A stretch of 25,878 nt of DNA from positions 1 to 25,878 of the forward strand of contig URRP01000034.1 in the NCBI GenBank assembly GCA_900550375.1, given 5' to 3'. The stretch is from an uncultured Alistipes sp. (GTDB lineage Bacteria; Bacteroidota; Bacteroidia; Bacteroidales; Rikenellaceae). How positions within the stretch are numbered: position 1 is the first letter of the stretch; every line of letters begins with the position of its first letter. Positions 13,590 to 21,066 of the stretch are shown here, one piece after another. The position numbers and the translations under genes were made by a program. The notes under the pieces were generated by a model that was given only the letters and a program-made list of their open reading frames with translations, did not search any database and had not been told where the DNA came from.

Positions 13590-14222
13590 TCAACGCTCTC
13601 CCAGCTGTTCGGCGTCGACGTAGCCTTTGGTCACGGCGTAGATCGTCAGTCCCGCTACGGAGCGGATGCCGAGTTTGCGGATCAGGTTGCGGCGGTGGGA
13701 GATGACCGTCGTCAGAGCGACGTCGAGCCGTTGGGCGATCTGTTTATTGAGCAGCCCCTCGACGACGAGCTGCAGCACGTCGATTTCGCGCTGCGTGAGC
13801 GGCGTCTGCACGGTCTCCGTGCGGCCGTGGGGATCGGAGACGGAATGACCTGCGGGCATTTCAGTCGGATAGCCTTCACGGTGGGCGTGTTGGTGTAGCC
13901 GCAGGATGTCGCGCACGAGTCCCTCCTCGCACTGGGCGATGTCGAGGCAGTGCAGTTCGCGCAGCGTGGATTGCGGTGCGCCGTCGGTCAGCAGAATGCT
14001 TTTGTGCCGCCGTTCGAGAAAGAAGGCGTTGTGCTCGACGAAGATTTGCGAAGCTACGAAGTAGTGGAAGAAACGATCGGTGCGTTCGGCGGCGAAGCGT
14101 TCGAAACGGTCGTAGATCTCCACCTCGGCCATCGGGATGATGCGCCGCAGAATGCTCTCCAGCCCCAGACCCGTGAGGATCGAGGGGGTGACGACGGCGA
14201 TGGCGGGACGTGCGGGCTGCAT
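13590..14222 (-). CDS. LuxR/NarL-type transcriptional regulator with degenerate receiver domain
   Basis: A 210-residue DNA-binding regulator. The C-terminal part (about 142-205) is a clear LuxR-type helix-turn-helix: LTQREIDVLQLVVEGLLNKQIAQRLDVALTTV, then SHRRNLIRKLGI. The N-terminal 120 residues resemble a NarL receiver fold (IAVVTPSILTGLGLESIL, then a hydrophobic strand ILLTDG), but the usual acidic pair at the start is replaced (V-T-P) and no obvious phospho-acceptor Asp stands in the third strand. Such orphan regulators probably do not work by ordinary phospho-transfer. The start is one base after the rlmH stop, so it is translationally linked to rlmH. The receptor gene lies 237 bases downstream with its own promoter and is a possible target (inference). 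Confidence 0.88.
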   Translation of the reverse strand: MQPARPAIAVVTPSILTGLGLESILRRIIPMAEVEIYDRFERFAAERTDRFFHYFVASQIFVEHNAFFLERRHKSILLTDGAPQSTLRELHCLDIAQCEEGLVRDILRLHQHAHREGYPTEMPAGHSVSDPHGRTETVQTPLTQREIDVLQLVVEGLLNKQIAQRLDVALTTVISHRRNLIRKLGIRSVAGLTIYAVTKGYVDAEQLGER

Positions 14223-14223
14223 G

Positions 14224-14697
14224 TTATTCGTGGTGATAGGGTTCGTGGTTGAGGATCGTGAAGGCGCGGTAGATCTGCTCGGCGAAGATCGCCCGTACGA
14301 TCTGGTGCGAAAAGGTCATGCGCGAAAGCGACAGCCGCCCGTCGGCACGGGCGTAGACCGCCTCCGAAAAGCCGTAGGGACCGCCGATGACCAGCACGAG
14401 CCGCCGCACGCCGCTCAGCATCCGTTTCTGGAGCCAGTAGGCGAACTCCACCGAACGCAGTTCGTCGCCGCGTTCGTCGAGCAGGACGACGTGATCGCCG
14501 GCTACCAGCTGCCGCAGGATCGCTTCGCCTTCGGCCGTGCGCTGCTGGTTCTGCGTGAGCGACCGCGTGTTGCGCACGTCGGGCAGCACCGTGACCGCGA
14601 ACCGGCAATACCGGTTCACGCGGCGCACGTAGAGTTCCACGAGCGCTTCGATCTCCTTTGAGTCGGTCTTGCCGACGACCAGCAGTTCGATGTTCAT
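14224..14697 (-). CDS. rlmH: 23S rRNA (pseudouridine1915-N3)-methyltransferase
   Basis: RlmH is a SPOUT-fold enzyme that methylates pseudouridine 1915 in helix 69 of 23S rRNA using S-adenosylmethionine. The 157-residue length is that of the family. Characteristic segments are the N-terminal MNIELLVVGKT, the SAM-binding knot with LVLVIGGPYGFSE (about 100-112), and the near-invariant LSLSRMTFSHQIVRAIFAEQIYRAFTILNHEPYHH at the C-terminus. It sits 6 bases after the GH2-like gene and one base before the LuxR gene. Confidence 0.97.
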   Translation of the reverse strand: MNIELLVVGKTDSKEIEALVELYVRRVNRYCRFAVTVLPDVRNTRSLTQNQQRTAEGEAILRQLVAGDHVVLLDERGDELRSVEFAYWLQKRMLSGVRRLVLVIGGPYGFSEAVYARADGRLSLSRMTFSHQIVRAIFAEQIYRAFTILNHEPYHHE

Positions 14698-14703
14698 CGG
14701 CGC

Positions 14704-16011
14704 TTAAAACGGAATGGTGTCGCTGTTCCACTCCCCGTCGGCACCGACGTAGAAGACGGGCTTCGCGGGTTCGACCGACTTGAGCCACTGGTAGGCCTTG
14801 TACATATTGTAGCCGTTGCCCGAATCGCGTCCCAGTGCGAAGGCGATGATCGAGGTGTGGTTGCGTGAACGGTGGTACATCGCCTTCACGCGGCCCAAAT
14901 ACTCGTCGAGCAGGCGCGGATCGTTCGAGGGGGTGCCGCCCACCGAGCGGTCGTCGCGTGCTTCGGGGGCGTCGATGGCCGCGCTGTCGACCACGTAGAA
15001 GCCCATGCGGTCGGCAAGCGTGTAGAACCAGTAGGGCTGCGGATAATCGGGCAGCAGGGTGTTGACCCCCTTGGCCTTGAGCGCTTTCATCTCGGTGGCG
15101 GTCGCTTTTTCATCGGCGGCGGCGTTGTAGCGTTCGGGCCGCAGCGCGAGTTCCTTGTCGAAGCGGTAGAAGCGTCCGTCGCGGTATTCGGTCTCTCCGA
15201 AACCGATGTAGAGCGGGATGTACTCCCACAGCATACTGTTGCGTTTGGTATAGAGCGTCACCTTGTAGAGCGGCTGCCGCTTGTCGTCCCACTGATTGGC
15301 GTAGGCGTGGTAGATGAGCCGTTCGATGTGCACCGTGTCGCGCGTGTGGCCTGCCACCGTGATCTCGCGCGAGCCGTAGTCGAGCAGCTTGCCCTTCGGA
15401 TCGTAGATGTCGTAGCCGGCGGTGATCGGCTCTTCGCCGTTGTAGGAGTTCTCGACCACGATGTCGAGCTTCAGCACGCCGTATTTGCGCGTCGAGTCGG
15501 GGACGAGCGCCACCGAGTAGTCGTCGATGTGGAGACGGTGCTGGAAGACGAGGTAGCTGTTGGCGTAGGCCAGCCGCGGCGTCGGCGCGTCGGCCTGCAG
15601 CTGCGGCGTCTTCGAGGGGCGCAGGTCGAGCATCACGGCGTTGGGGCCGGGATGGATGTAGGGCGAGATGAGGAATTCGCGCGGCGTGCGGTCGTCCTCG
15701 ACCTCGGCCACGCGGGCGTCGTTCACCAGCAGCGTGTAGGCCGACCCGACGTTCTCCAGATGGAGATAGATGTCGCGGTCGGTCAGCAGCAGCGGCACCT
15801 CGACGACCTGCCCCACGGTGGTGGTGTCGGCCTGCTGTACGACGATCTGCGGGGAGAAGGTTTCGTAGTGGGCGATGCTGCCTCGACGCAGGAGCGCTGC
15901 GTCGTCGCGCGTGTCGAAGGGGACGAATTCCGAACGGAAGACCTCGGCCGTCTGCGCCCCCGCGCCCGTAAGGGCGAAAAGAGCCGCCCAGAGTGTAATG
16001 AGTCGTTTCAT
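14704..16011 (-). CDS. Secreted GH2-like protein with altered catalytic site
   Basis: A 435-residue exported protein (signal peptide about 1-19, ending GAGA-Q) related to glycoside hydrolase family 2. Residues about 25-190 look like a beta-sandwich, followed by an immunoglobulin-like segment (about 180-270), then part of a TIM barrel (about 285-435). In true GH2 enzymes the acid/base lies in LGNESGNG; here the matching stretch at 393-400 is LGRDSGNG, so the Asn-Glu pair is Arg395-Asp396. The protein also ends before the half of the barrel that would carry the nucleophile. It is therefore probably not an active glycosidase; a sugar-binding or structural role is inferred. The start at 16011 is set by the signal peptide. 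rlmH follows after 6 bases. Confidence 0.82.
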   Translation of the reverse strand: MKRLITLWAALFALTGAGAQTAEVFRSEFVPFDTRDDAALLRRGSIAHYETFSPQIVVQQADTTTVGQVVEVPLLLTDRDIYLHLENVGSAYTLLVNDARVAEVEDDRTPREFLISPYIHPGPNAVMLDLRPSKTPQLQADAPTPRLAYANSYLVFQHRLHIDDYSVALVPDSTRKYGVLKLDIVVENSYNGEEPITAGYDIYDPKGKLLDYGSREITVAGHTRDTVHIERLIYHAYANQWDDKRQPLYKVTLYTKRNSMLWEYIPLYIGFGETEYRDGRFYRFDKELALRPERYNAAADEKATATEMKALKAKGVNTLLPDYPQPYWFYTLADRMGFYVVDSAAIDAPEARDDRSVGGTPSNDPRLLDEYLGRVKAMYHRSRNHTSIIAFALGRDSGNGYNMYKAYQWLKSVEPAKPVFYVGADGEWNSDTIPF

Positions 16012-16029
16012 CTCGATGTTCTTAAATTG

Positions 16030-16104
16030 CCGGCTGCTGCGGCGCACGTCGCCTGCAGAAGCGGATTCGCCCGCCTGCGCCGTGATGCGGCCTCTGCGAG
16101 CCGG
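16030..16104. other. Nested GC-rich stem-loop in the GH2-like gene leader
   Basis: CCGGCT (16030-16035) pairs with AGCCGG (16099-16104), and inside it CGGCGCA (16040-16046) pairs with TGCGCCG (16076-16082), leaving a loop with a small GCGG/CCGC stem. It lies about 20 bases upstream of the minus-strand start codon at 16011. A T-rich run (16107-16118) follows it on the plus strand, so it could alternatively act as a terminator for transcription coming from the left. Confidence 0.5.
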
Positions 16105-16169
16105 AGTTTGTCTTTTTTCCAACAACGAATAAATTAATCAATCCGTATCAAACTGATATATAAAATCAA

Positions 16170-16250
16170 ATGGCGAAAAACAAGAAGCCAATAAGATTTG
16201 AAGAGTGTGCGATCGCTTCAAATTACTCACATTCTGATAATATCGAATAA
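16170..16250 (+). CDS. Possible 26-residue ORF or gene remnant beside the restriction gene
   Basis: ATG at 16170 opens a 26-codon frame: basic start (MAKNKKPIRFEE), then CAIASNYSHSDNIE and TAA at 16250. It ends one base before the convergent endonuclease gene stop. Codons are AT-rich like the island. It reads more like the beginning of a protein than random sequence, so it may be the truncated start of a lost gene. There is no clear promoter and support is weak. Confidence 0.25.
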   Translation: MAKNKKPIRFEECAIASNYSHSDNIE

Positions 16251-16251
16251 T

Positions 16252-16974
16252 TCAGACATGGGACTTATTTTTTATGTATTTATTTATTAAGTCTTTGATC
16301 GTTTCTTCCGCTCTTTTCTCCCCGACGAGTTCTATCAACCGATTATAATCTTCTATTTCATTGCCGGTAAATGTGATAATTATTCGACGTTGTTCCGTGC
16401 CAGCTATATGGGTATAATCTTCTGGATGAGCCCAAAAACAACGTTCACAAAATTGTACGTCTTTAATATGCCAATTATGGCAATGCTCGCAAGTCCAAGA
16501 TTTTGCTCTGTTTGCAGATGGGCTTAGCAACATATAGCATTCAACATCGTTCTCGCCTTGGTCTCCTCCGATTTCGTAAGGTATCCTATGATCTATCTGC
16601 AACAAACGTTCCTCCATAGGCTGATGGTAAACAAAACAAATCGACCCATATCTGTTTATAAGAACTTTCTTTAATACCTGCGAAAGTACGGTACGACCGG
16701 CGACTTTGGAAATCTTGTCTTCAACAAAAATAGGATTACCGAAACGATATGCACCGATATTGCGCCCATCCGAGGATTTCACTCTATATGTTTCAATATT
16801 GATACCGCGTTCTCTTACGTCTCGAACCGCGCGAGGCGGATGTTTGTACCCGTACAGATTTTCCAACTCTTCGGACGTTATGTACCCATGCTCCAAGATA
16901 TGATTGATGACGGTAGCCGGGCGCTTATCCGTAATCGATTTTAGTTTGTCGATTATTGTTTTTGAATAAGCCAT
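16252..16974 (-). CDS. HNH/zinc-ribbon type II restriction endonuclease
   Basis: A 240-residue protein that most likely cuts unmodified DNA in partnership with the methyltransferase gene immediately upstream. An N-terminal winged-helix-like segment (about 1-80: ITSEELENLYGY, then HPPRAVRDVRERGINI and a beta-wing YRVKSSDG..GAYRFG) could read the target site. The HNH core has D128-H129, N142 and N155, and it is merged with a four-cysteine zinc site C162, C165, C176, C179. That arrangement is known in HNH restriction enzymes such as PacI and Hpy99I. The ATG at 16974 lies 8 bases after the methyltransferase stop; a TTG at 16986 would instead overlap by 4 bases. Codon use is AT-rich, unlike the flanks. 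The recognition sequence is unknown. Confidence 0.85.
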   Translation of the reverse strand: MAYSKTIIDKLKSITDKRPATVINHILEHGYITSEELENLYGYKHPPRAVRDVRERGINIETYRVKSSDGRNIGAYRFGNPIFVEDKISKVAGRTVLSQVLKKVLINRYGSICFVYHQPMEERLLQIDHRIPYEIGGDQGENDVECYMLLSPSANRAKSWTCEHCHNWHIKDVQFCERCFWAHPEDYTHIAGTEQRRIIITFTGNEIEDYNRLIELVGEKRAEETIKDLINKYIKNKSHV

Positions 16975-16982
16975 ATTAATAT

Positions 16983-17879
16983 TCAAATTAAGGATAATTG
17001 ATTGGCCAACTGAGGAATGATATCTTGTAGTCCGATACTTAAATACAAAGCTTCATATGTAACCTCTTTTTTACCTAAAAGCAAACTTTGGCTTGATAGA
17101 CCTGCTCTCAGAAGAATTTTCTTTAATCCTAACTCTTCGGGTAAATCTACTCCATACTGTTTATCCCCACATAATCCATCGTAGCTGATGATATAATTTA
17201 TCTTTTTGCGGTTCAAGGTTTCGATTGCGGTAATAAACTCATCGAATTTAATACCGGAGAAATATCTGTTGTCTCTCCTGCTGCATACTCCTTGGTAGGG
17301 AGGATCCATATAAACAATATCGCCGGTTTTGGCAGTTTTCAGAACCTCGCGATAGTCTTTTGACATGAATTCTGTGCGACCTTTCAAATAAGATGATATG
17401 ACAGCTACATTTTCTGCCAATTTTTTTGGAGATGTTCCATTGCGACGTTTGTCGGGGGCCTGATTGAACATTCCATTGCTACTATATCTTACCGATCCTT
17501 TCACGCACCTTGCCAATAAATATAGCATATTTGCAGCATTCTTAGCGCCAGAGTTAAACTCTTCGCGCACTTTATAGAAGTGCGCCACGCTTCCCGTGGA
17601 ATATGCGAACTGCTCGTTCCAGACCTTACAATATTCCTCCGCTAATTTTTTTGGGTTTTCTATGGCCTCTCTTAAAACGCTGACTAACGGCTCGTTTAGA
17701 TCGTTTATAACGTATCCTGTCGCTCGACGTTGCCTTGCGGCGGCTATGGTAATAGCCGCCATACCTGCGAACGGTTCAATTAGTCTGTTGAACTGGTAAG
17801 GCATATATTGAAGTATCTGCGGAGCCAAAATCCGTTTCGATCCTTGATATTGTACGATATGCGGTGTAATTCCATTCAT
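16983..17879 (-). CDS. D12-class (Dam-type) DNA adenine N6-methyltransferase
   Basis: A 298-residue DNA methyltransferase of the D12 alpha group, expected to protect host sites from the endonuclease encoded just downstream. Visible motifs are motif X YQGSKR (11-16), the SAM-binding motif I EPFAGM (35-40, with Ala-Met replacing the usual Gly-Gly), GYVINDLNEPLV (about 55-66) and the catalytic DPPY (192-195). The stretch GMFNQAPDKRRNGTSP (about 136-151) is like that of Dam relatives. It is the first gene of the pair, so protection would be made before the nuclease. AT-rich codons mark it as part of an acquired island. The leader (17880-17981) contains a -7 box at 17982-17989 but no good -33 box. 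Confidence 0.92.
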   Translation of the reverse strand: MNGITPHIVQYQGSKRILAPQILQYMPYQFNRLIEPFAGMAAITIAAARQRRATGYVINDLNEPLVSVLREAIENPKKLAEEYCKVWNEQFAYSTGSVAHFYKVREEFNSGAKNAANMLYLLARCVKGSVRYSSNGMFNQAPDKRRNGTSPKKLAENVAVISSYLKGRTEFMSKDYREVLKTAKTGDIVYMDPPYQGVCSRRDNRYFSGIKFDEFITAIETLNRKKINYIISYDGLCGDKQYGVDLPEELGLKKILLRAGLSSQSLLLGKKEVTYEALYLSIGLQDIIPQLANQLSLI

Positions 17880-17981
17880 CTTTCATTCGGATTATGTCGC
17901 TTTATTTTTCGAGGCTATTTTCGGTTGCAAGATTTGAGGTCTTTATTGTATTGCAATTTATTTGTTTCGATCTTCTGAGGA

Positions 17982-17989
17982 CAAAGATA
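17982..17989 (-). promoter_or_regulatory. Probable -7 box for the restriction-modification operon
   Basis: On the minus strand this is TATCTTTG, an exact TAnnTTTG match, placing the transcript start about 95 bases upstream of the methyltransferase ATG. No TTTG lies at the usual -33 distance, so the promoter may be weak or regulated. Confidence 0.45.
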
Positions 17990-18028
17990 ATAAATTGTCG
18001 TCAAATACGATTGTATACGTTTTTTTTG

Positions 18029-18036
18029 TACTTTTG
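18029..18036 (+). promoter_or_regulatory. Probable -7 box for asnS
   Basis: TACTTTTG matches TAnnTTTG on the plus strand, about 120 bases upstream of the asnS start. A -33 TTTG at the right spacing is not evident. The predicted leader (18043-18155) contains GC-rich stems such as CCGCA / TGCGG (18054-18070) and GGAA..GGG / CCC..TTCC (18071-18092). Confidence 0.5.
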
Positions 18037-18155
18037 TAATTCGAGGCGAAGATGCCGCAAATCGCATGCGGAATCGGGGCTGTCCCGTTCCGCCGGAGGA
18101 TGTGGATCCGCGCCGGAGTCGTGTAAAATAGTTAAAATACAGAATACAGAACGTT

Positions 18156-19544
18156 ATGAAAACACTACGAATCGTAGAATTGCTCAAGTCGGATGCGGTC
18201 GATTGCGATGTGACCGTCAAGGGGTGGGTGCGCACCAAGCGCGGTAACAAGAACGTTGCCTTCATCGCCCTGAACGACGGTTCGTGCGTGGCCAACATCC
18301 AAGTGGTCGTCGAGCTGGAGAAGTTCGACGCCGAGACGATGCGGCAGATCACCACGGGCGCCTGCATCCGTGTCGACGGCCGGCTCGTGAAGTCGCCCGG
18401 CGAGGGACAGGGCGTCGAGGTGCAGGCCTCCTCGATTGAGATTTACGGCACGGCCGACCCTGCGACCTACCCGTTGCAGAAAAAAGGCCATTCGCTCGAA
18501 TTCCTGCGCGACATCGCCTACCTGCGTCCTCGTACCAATACCTTCGGCGCGGTGCTGCGCATCCGCCATGCGATGGCCTTCGCCATTCACAAGTTCTTCA
18601 ACGACCGCGGTTTCTATTACTGGAATTCGCCGCTGATAACAGCTTCCGACTGTGAAGGTGCGGGGGCGATGTTCCAAGTGACGACGCTCGATCTGAACAA
18701 CCTGCCCCGTACCGAGGAGGGCAAGGTCGACTATGCGCAGGATTTCTTCGGCAAACCCTGCAACCTCACCGTGTCGGGCCAGCTCGAAGGCGAGCTGGGC
18801 GCGCTGTCGCTGGGGCGGATCTACACCTTCGGCCCCACGTTCCGTGCCGAGAACTCCAACACGCCGCGCCACCTCTCCGAGTTCTGGATGATCGAGCCGG
18901 AGATGGCGTTCTACGAGCTGGAGGACAATATGGAGCTGGCCGAGGAGTTCCTCAAATACTTGATCGGCTATGCGCTGGAGCACTGCCGCGAGGATCTGGA
19001 GTTCATGAACAAGATGTGGGATCAGGAGCTGATCGCTCGGCTGGAGTTCGTGCTGCACAACGAGTTCAAACGACTCGACTATACCGAAGGCATCGAGATT
19101 CTGAAGGCTTCGGGCCGCAAGTTCGAATTTCCCTGCGACTGGGGCTGCGACCTTCAGTCGGAGCACGAGCGCTACCTCGTGGAGGAGCATTTCAAGCGTC
19201 CGGTGATTCTGATCAACTACCCCAAGGAGATCAAAGCCTTCTACATGAAGCAGAACGAGGACGGGCGGACGGTGCGCGCAATGGACGTATTATTCCCCAA
19301 AATAGGCGAAATCATCGGCGGCTCGGAGCGTGAAGCCGACTATGGCAAGCTTTGTGCCCGTATTAAGGAGTTGGACATGAACGAACACGAGTTGTGGTGG
19401 TACCTCGACACCCGCCGCTGGGGATCGGCTCCTCATTCGGGTTTCGGACTCGGTTTCGAGCGTCTGCTCCTCTTCGTTACGGGCATGGGCAACATCCGCG
19501 ACGTGATTCCTTTCCCCCGTACTCCGCAGCACGCTGAATTTTAG
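18156..19544 (+). CDS. asnS: Asparaginyl-tRNA synthetase
   Basis: AsnRS charges tRNA-Asn with asparagine in the cytoplasm. The 462-residue class IIb synthetase has an N-terminal OB-fold anticodon-binding domain (about 15-100: VKGWVRTKRGNKNVAFIALNDGS) and a catalytic core. Motif 2 is near 228-252 (FRAENSNTPRHLSEFWMIEPE) and motif 3 near 428-450 (SGFGLGFERLLLFVTGMGNIRDV), ending in the family-typical IPFPRTPQHAEF. The PRHLSEFWMIEPE wording distinguishes AsnRS from bacterial AspRS. The ATG at 18156 follows an AT-rich leader. rpoN follows 103 bases downstream, beyond a stem-rich spacer. Confidence 0.97.
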   Translation: MKTLRIVELLKSDAVDCDVTVKGWVRTKRGNKNVAFIALNDGSCVANIQVVVELEKFDAETMRQITTGACIRVDGRLVKSPGEGQGVEVQASSIEIYGTADPATYPLQKKGHSLEFLRDIAYLRPRTNTFGAVLRIRHAMAFAIHKFFNDRGFYYWNSPLITASDCEGAGAMFQVTTLDLNNLPRTEEGKVDYAQDFFGKPCNLTVSGQLEGELGALSLGRIYTFGPTFRAENSNTPRHLSEFWMIEPEMAFYELEDNMELAEEFLKYLIGYALEHCREDLEFMNKMWDQELIARLEFVLHNEFKRLDYTEGIEILKASGRKFEFPCDWGCDLQSEHERYLVEEHFKRPVILINYPKEIKAFYMKQNEDGRTVRAMDVLFPKIGEIIGGSEREADYGKLCARIKELDMNEHELWWYLDTRRWGSAPHSGFGLGFERLLLFVTGMGNIRDVIPFPRTPQHAEF

Positions 19545-19558
19545 GCGCTGCGGCCATA

Positions 19559-19640
19559 CAATTAAAAATTGAGCATACGGGCAGCGAAGGGAGACGCACG
19601 GCGGCTTCCCTTCTTCGTGTGCAGAAAATTTTTAATTTTA
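19559..19640 (+). terminator. Nested stem-loop between asnS and rpoN (possible terminator)
   Basis: AATTAAAAATT (19560-19570) and AATTTTTAATT (19627-19637) are exact reverse complements. Between them a smaller stem GAAGGGA / TCCCTTC forms around 19584-19613. The right arm is T-rich on the plus strand, so this can act as a terminator of asnS, but it also ends only 10 bases before the rpoN start and could influence rpoN translation. Confidence 0.6.
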
Positions 19641-19647
19641 TTGACCC

Positions 19648-21066
19648 ATGGCTATACATCAGAAACAGGTGTTGACGCTTCAGCAGAAGCTCTCCCCGCA
19701 ACAAATCCAAATGATTAAATTGCTCGAACTGCCCACCGTGCAGCTTGAGCAGCGCATCAAGCAGGAGATAGAGGAGAACATCGTGCTCGAAGAGGCCGAG
19801 CAGCAGAACGAGGAGGAGGAACCTCAGCGGATTTCGGTCGATGAATACCTGCGCGAGGACGATACGCCGGCCTATAAAATGCGGATCAACAACTACTCGA
19901 AGGACGACAAGCCTCGGCAGATTCCCCTCTCGGGCGGGCGTTCGCTGCAAGAGTATCTGATCGAACAGCTCGGCTACCGCAACCTTTCGGAGGCGGAGAT
20001 GCGACTTGCGGTCTATCTGGTGGGGAGTATCGACGAAGACGGCTATTTGCGCCGCGATCTGGAGTCGGTGGCCGACGACATCGCCTTCACGCTGGGCGAA
20101 GAGGTTTCGCCCGCTCAGCTGGAGGCGATCCTGACGATTATCCACGACCTCGAACCGGCCGGCATCGGTGCGCGCAACCTGCGCGAATGCCTGCTGCTGC
20201 AACTCGCGCAGATCCCCATGACCACCCGTTCGCGGCGGCTGGCGCGAAAGATCCTGACCTCCTATTTCGACGAATTCGCCAAGAAGCACTACGAGAAACT
20301 GATCTCGCGGCTGCAGGTGACCGAGGATGAGTTCCGCGACGCCATCGCCGAGATCCGCCACCTCTCGCCCAAGCCCGCCAACGGCTACTCCGACGGCGGC
20401 TCGGACACTGCGCCCTATGTGGTGCCCGATTTTATTCTCGACTACCACGACGGCCGTTTCGAGCTGTCGCTCAACTCGTACAACGTGCCCGACGTACGGA
20501 TCAGCCACCGCTATGTGGAGATGATGCGCGATATGGTGTCGTCGGACGGCCGCGTGCAGGAGAAGAACCGCGAGGCGGTGCAGTTCGTCAAGAACAAGAT
20601 CGATTCGGCCAAATGGTTTATCTCGGCGATCAAGCAGCGGCGCGACACGCTGATGCGCACCATGCAGGAGATTCTGGATTTCCAGCAGGAGTATTTCAAG
20701 ACGGGCGACCAGTCGAAACTCCACCCGATGATCCTCAAGGACATCGCCGACCGCACGTCGCTGGACGTGTCGACCATTTCGCGCGTGGTGAACAGCAAGT
20801 ACGTCCAGACGCAGTTCGGGATCATTCTGCTCAAGTCGCTCTTCTCGGAAGCGATGCAGACCTCGTCGGGCGAGGAGGTTTCGAGTTACGAGATCAAGAA
20901 CATCCTGCGCAACTGTATCGACGACGAAGACAAGCGCCGCCCGCTTACGGACGAGACGCTGATGGATATACTCAACAACAAAGGGTACTGCATTGCGCGC
21001 CGTACGGTGGCCAAATACCGCGAGATGCTCGGCATTCCGGTCGCGCGCCTGCGAAAACAAATCTGA
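19648..21066 (+). CDS. rpoN: RNA polymerase sigma-54 factor
   Basis: Sigma-54 directs RNA polymerase to -24/-12 promoters and needs an ATP-driven enhancer-binding activator. The 472-residue protein shows region I, glutamine- and leucine-rich (about 5-30: QVLTLQQKLSPQQIQMIKLLELP), an acidic region II (about 45-65), the core-binding region, the DNA-binding helix-turn-helix (about 360-385, with RTSLDVSTISRVVNSKYVQT) and the C-terminal RpoN box ARRTVAKYREMLGIP (450-464). The length and ending are typical. No enhancer-binding protein gene is in the window. The stop codon overlaps the start of the next gene by one base (TGATG), pointing to translational coupling. Confidence 0.97.
   Translation: MAIHQKQVLTLQQKLSPQQIQMIKLLELPTVQLEQRIKQEIEENIVLEEAEQQNEEEEPQRISVDEYLREDDTPAYKMRINNYSKDDKPRQIPLSGGRSLQEYLIEQLGYRNLSEAEMRLAVYLVGSIDEDGYLRRDLESVADDIAFTLGEEVSPAQLEAILTIIHDLEPAGIGARNLRECLLLQLAQIPMTTRSRRLARKILTSYFDEFAKKHYEKLISRLQVTEDEFRDAIAEIRHLSPKPANGYSDGGSDTAPYVVPDFILDYHDGRFELSLNSYNVPDVRISHRYVEMMRDMVSSDGRVQEKNREAVQFVKNKIDSAKWFISAIKQRRDTLMRTMQEILDFQQEYFKTGDQSKLHPMILKDIADRTSLDVSTISRVVNSKYVQTQFGIILLKSLFSEAMQTSSGEEVSSYEIKNILRNCIDDEDKRRPLTDETLMDILNNKGYCIARRTVAKYREMLGIPVARLRKQI

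Noticed and set aside
16130..18000. Insertion sequence or transposon carrying the restriction genes
   Set aside because: I found no transposase frame, no terminal inverted repeats and no convincing target duplication at the AT-rich boundaries.
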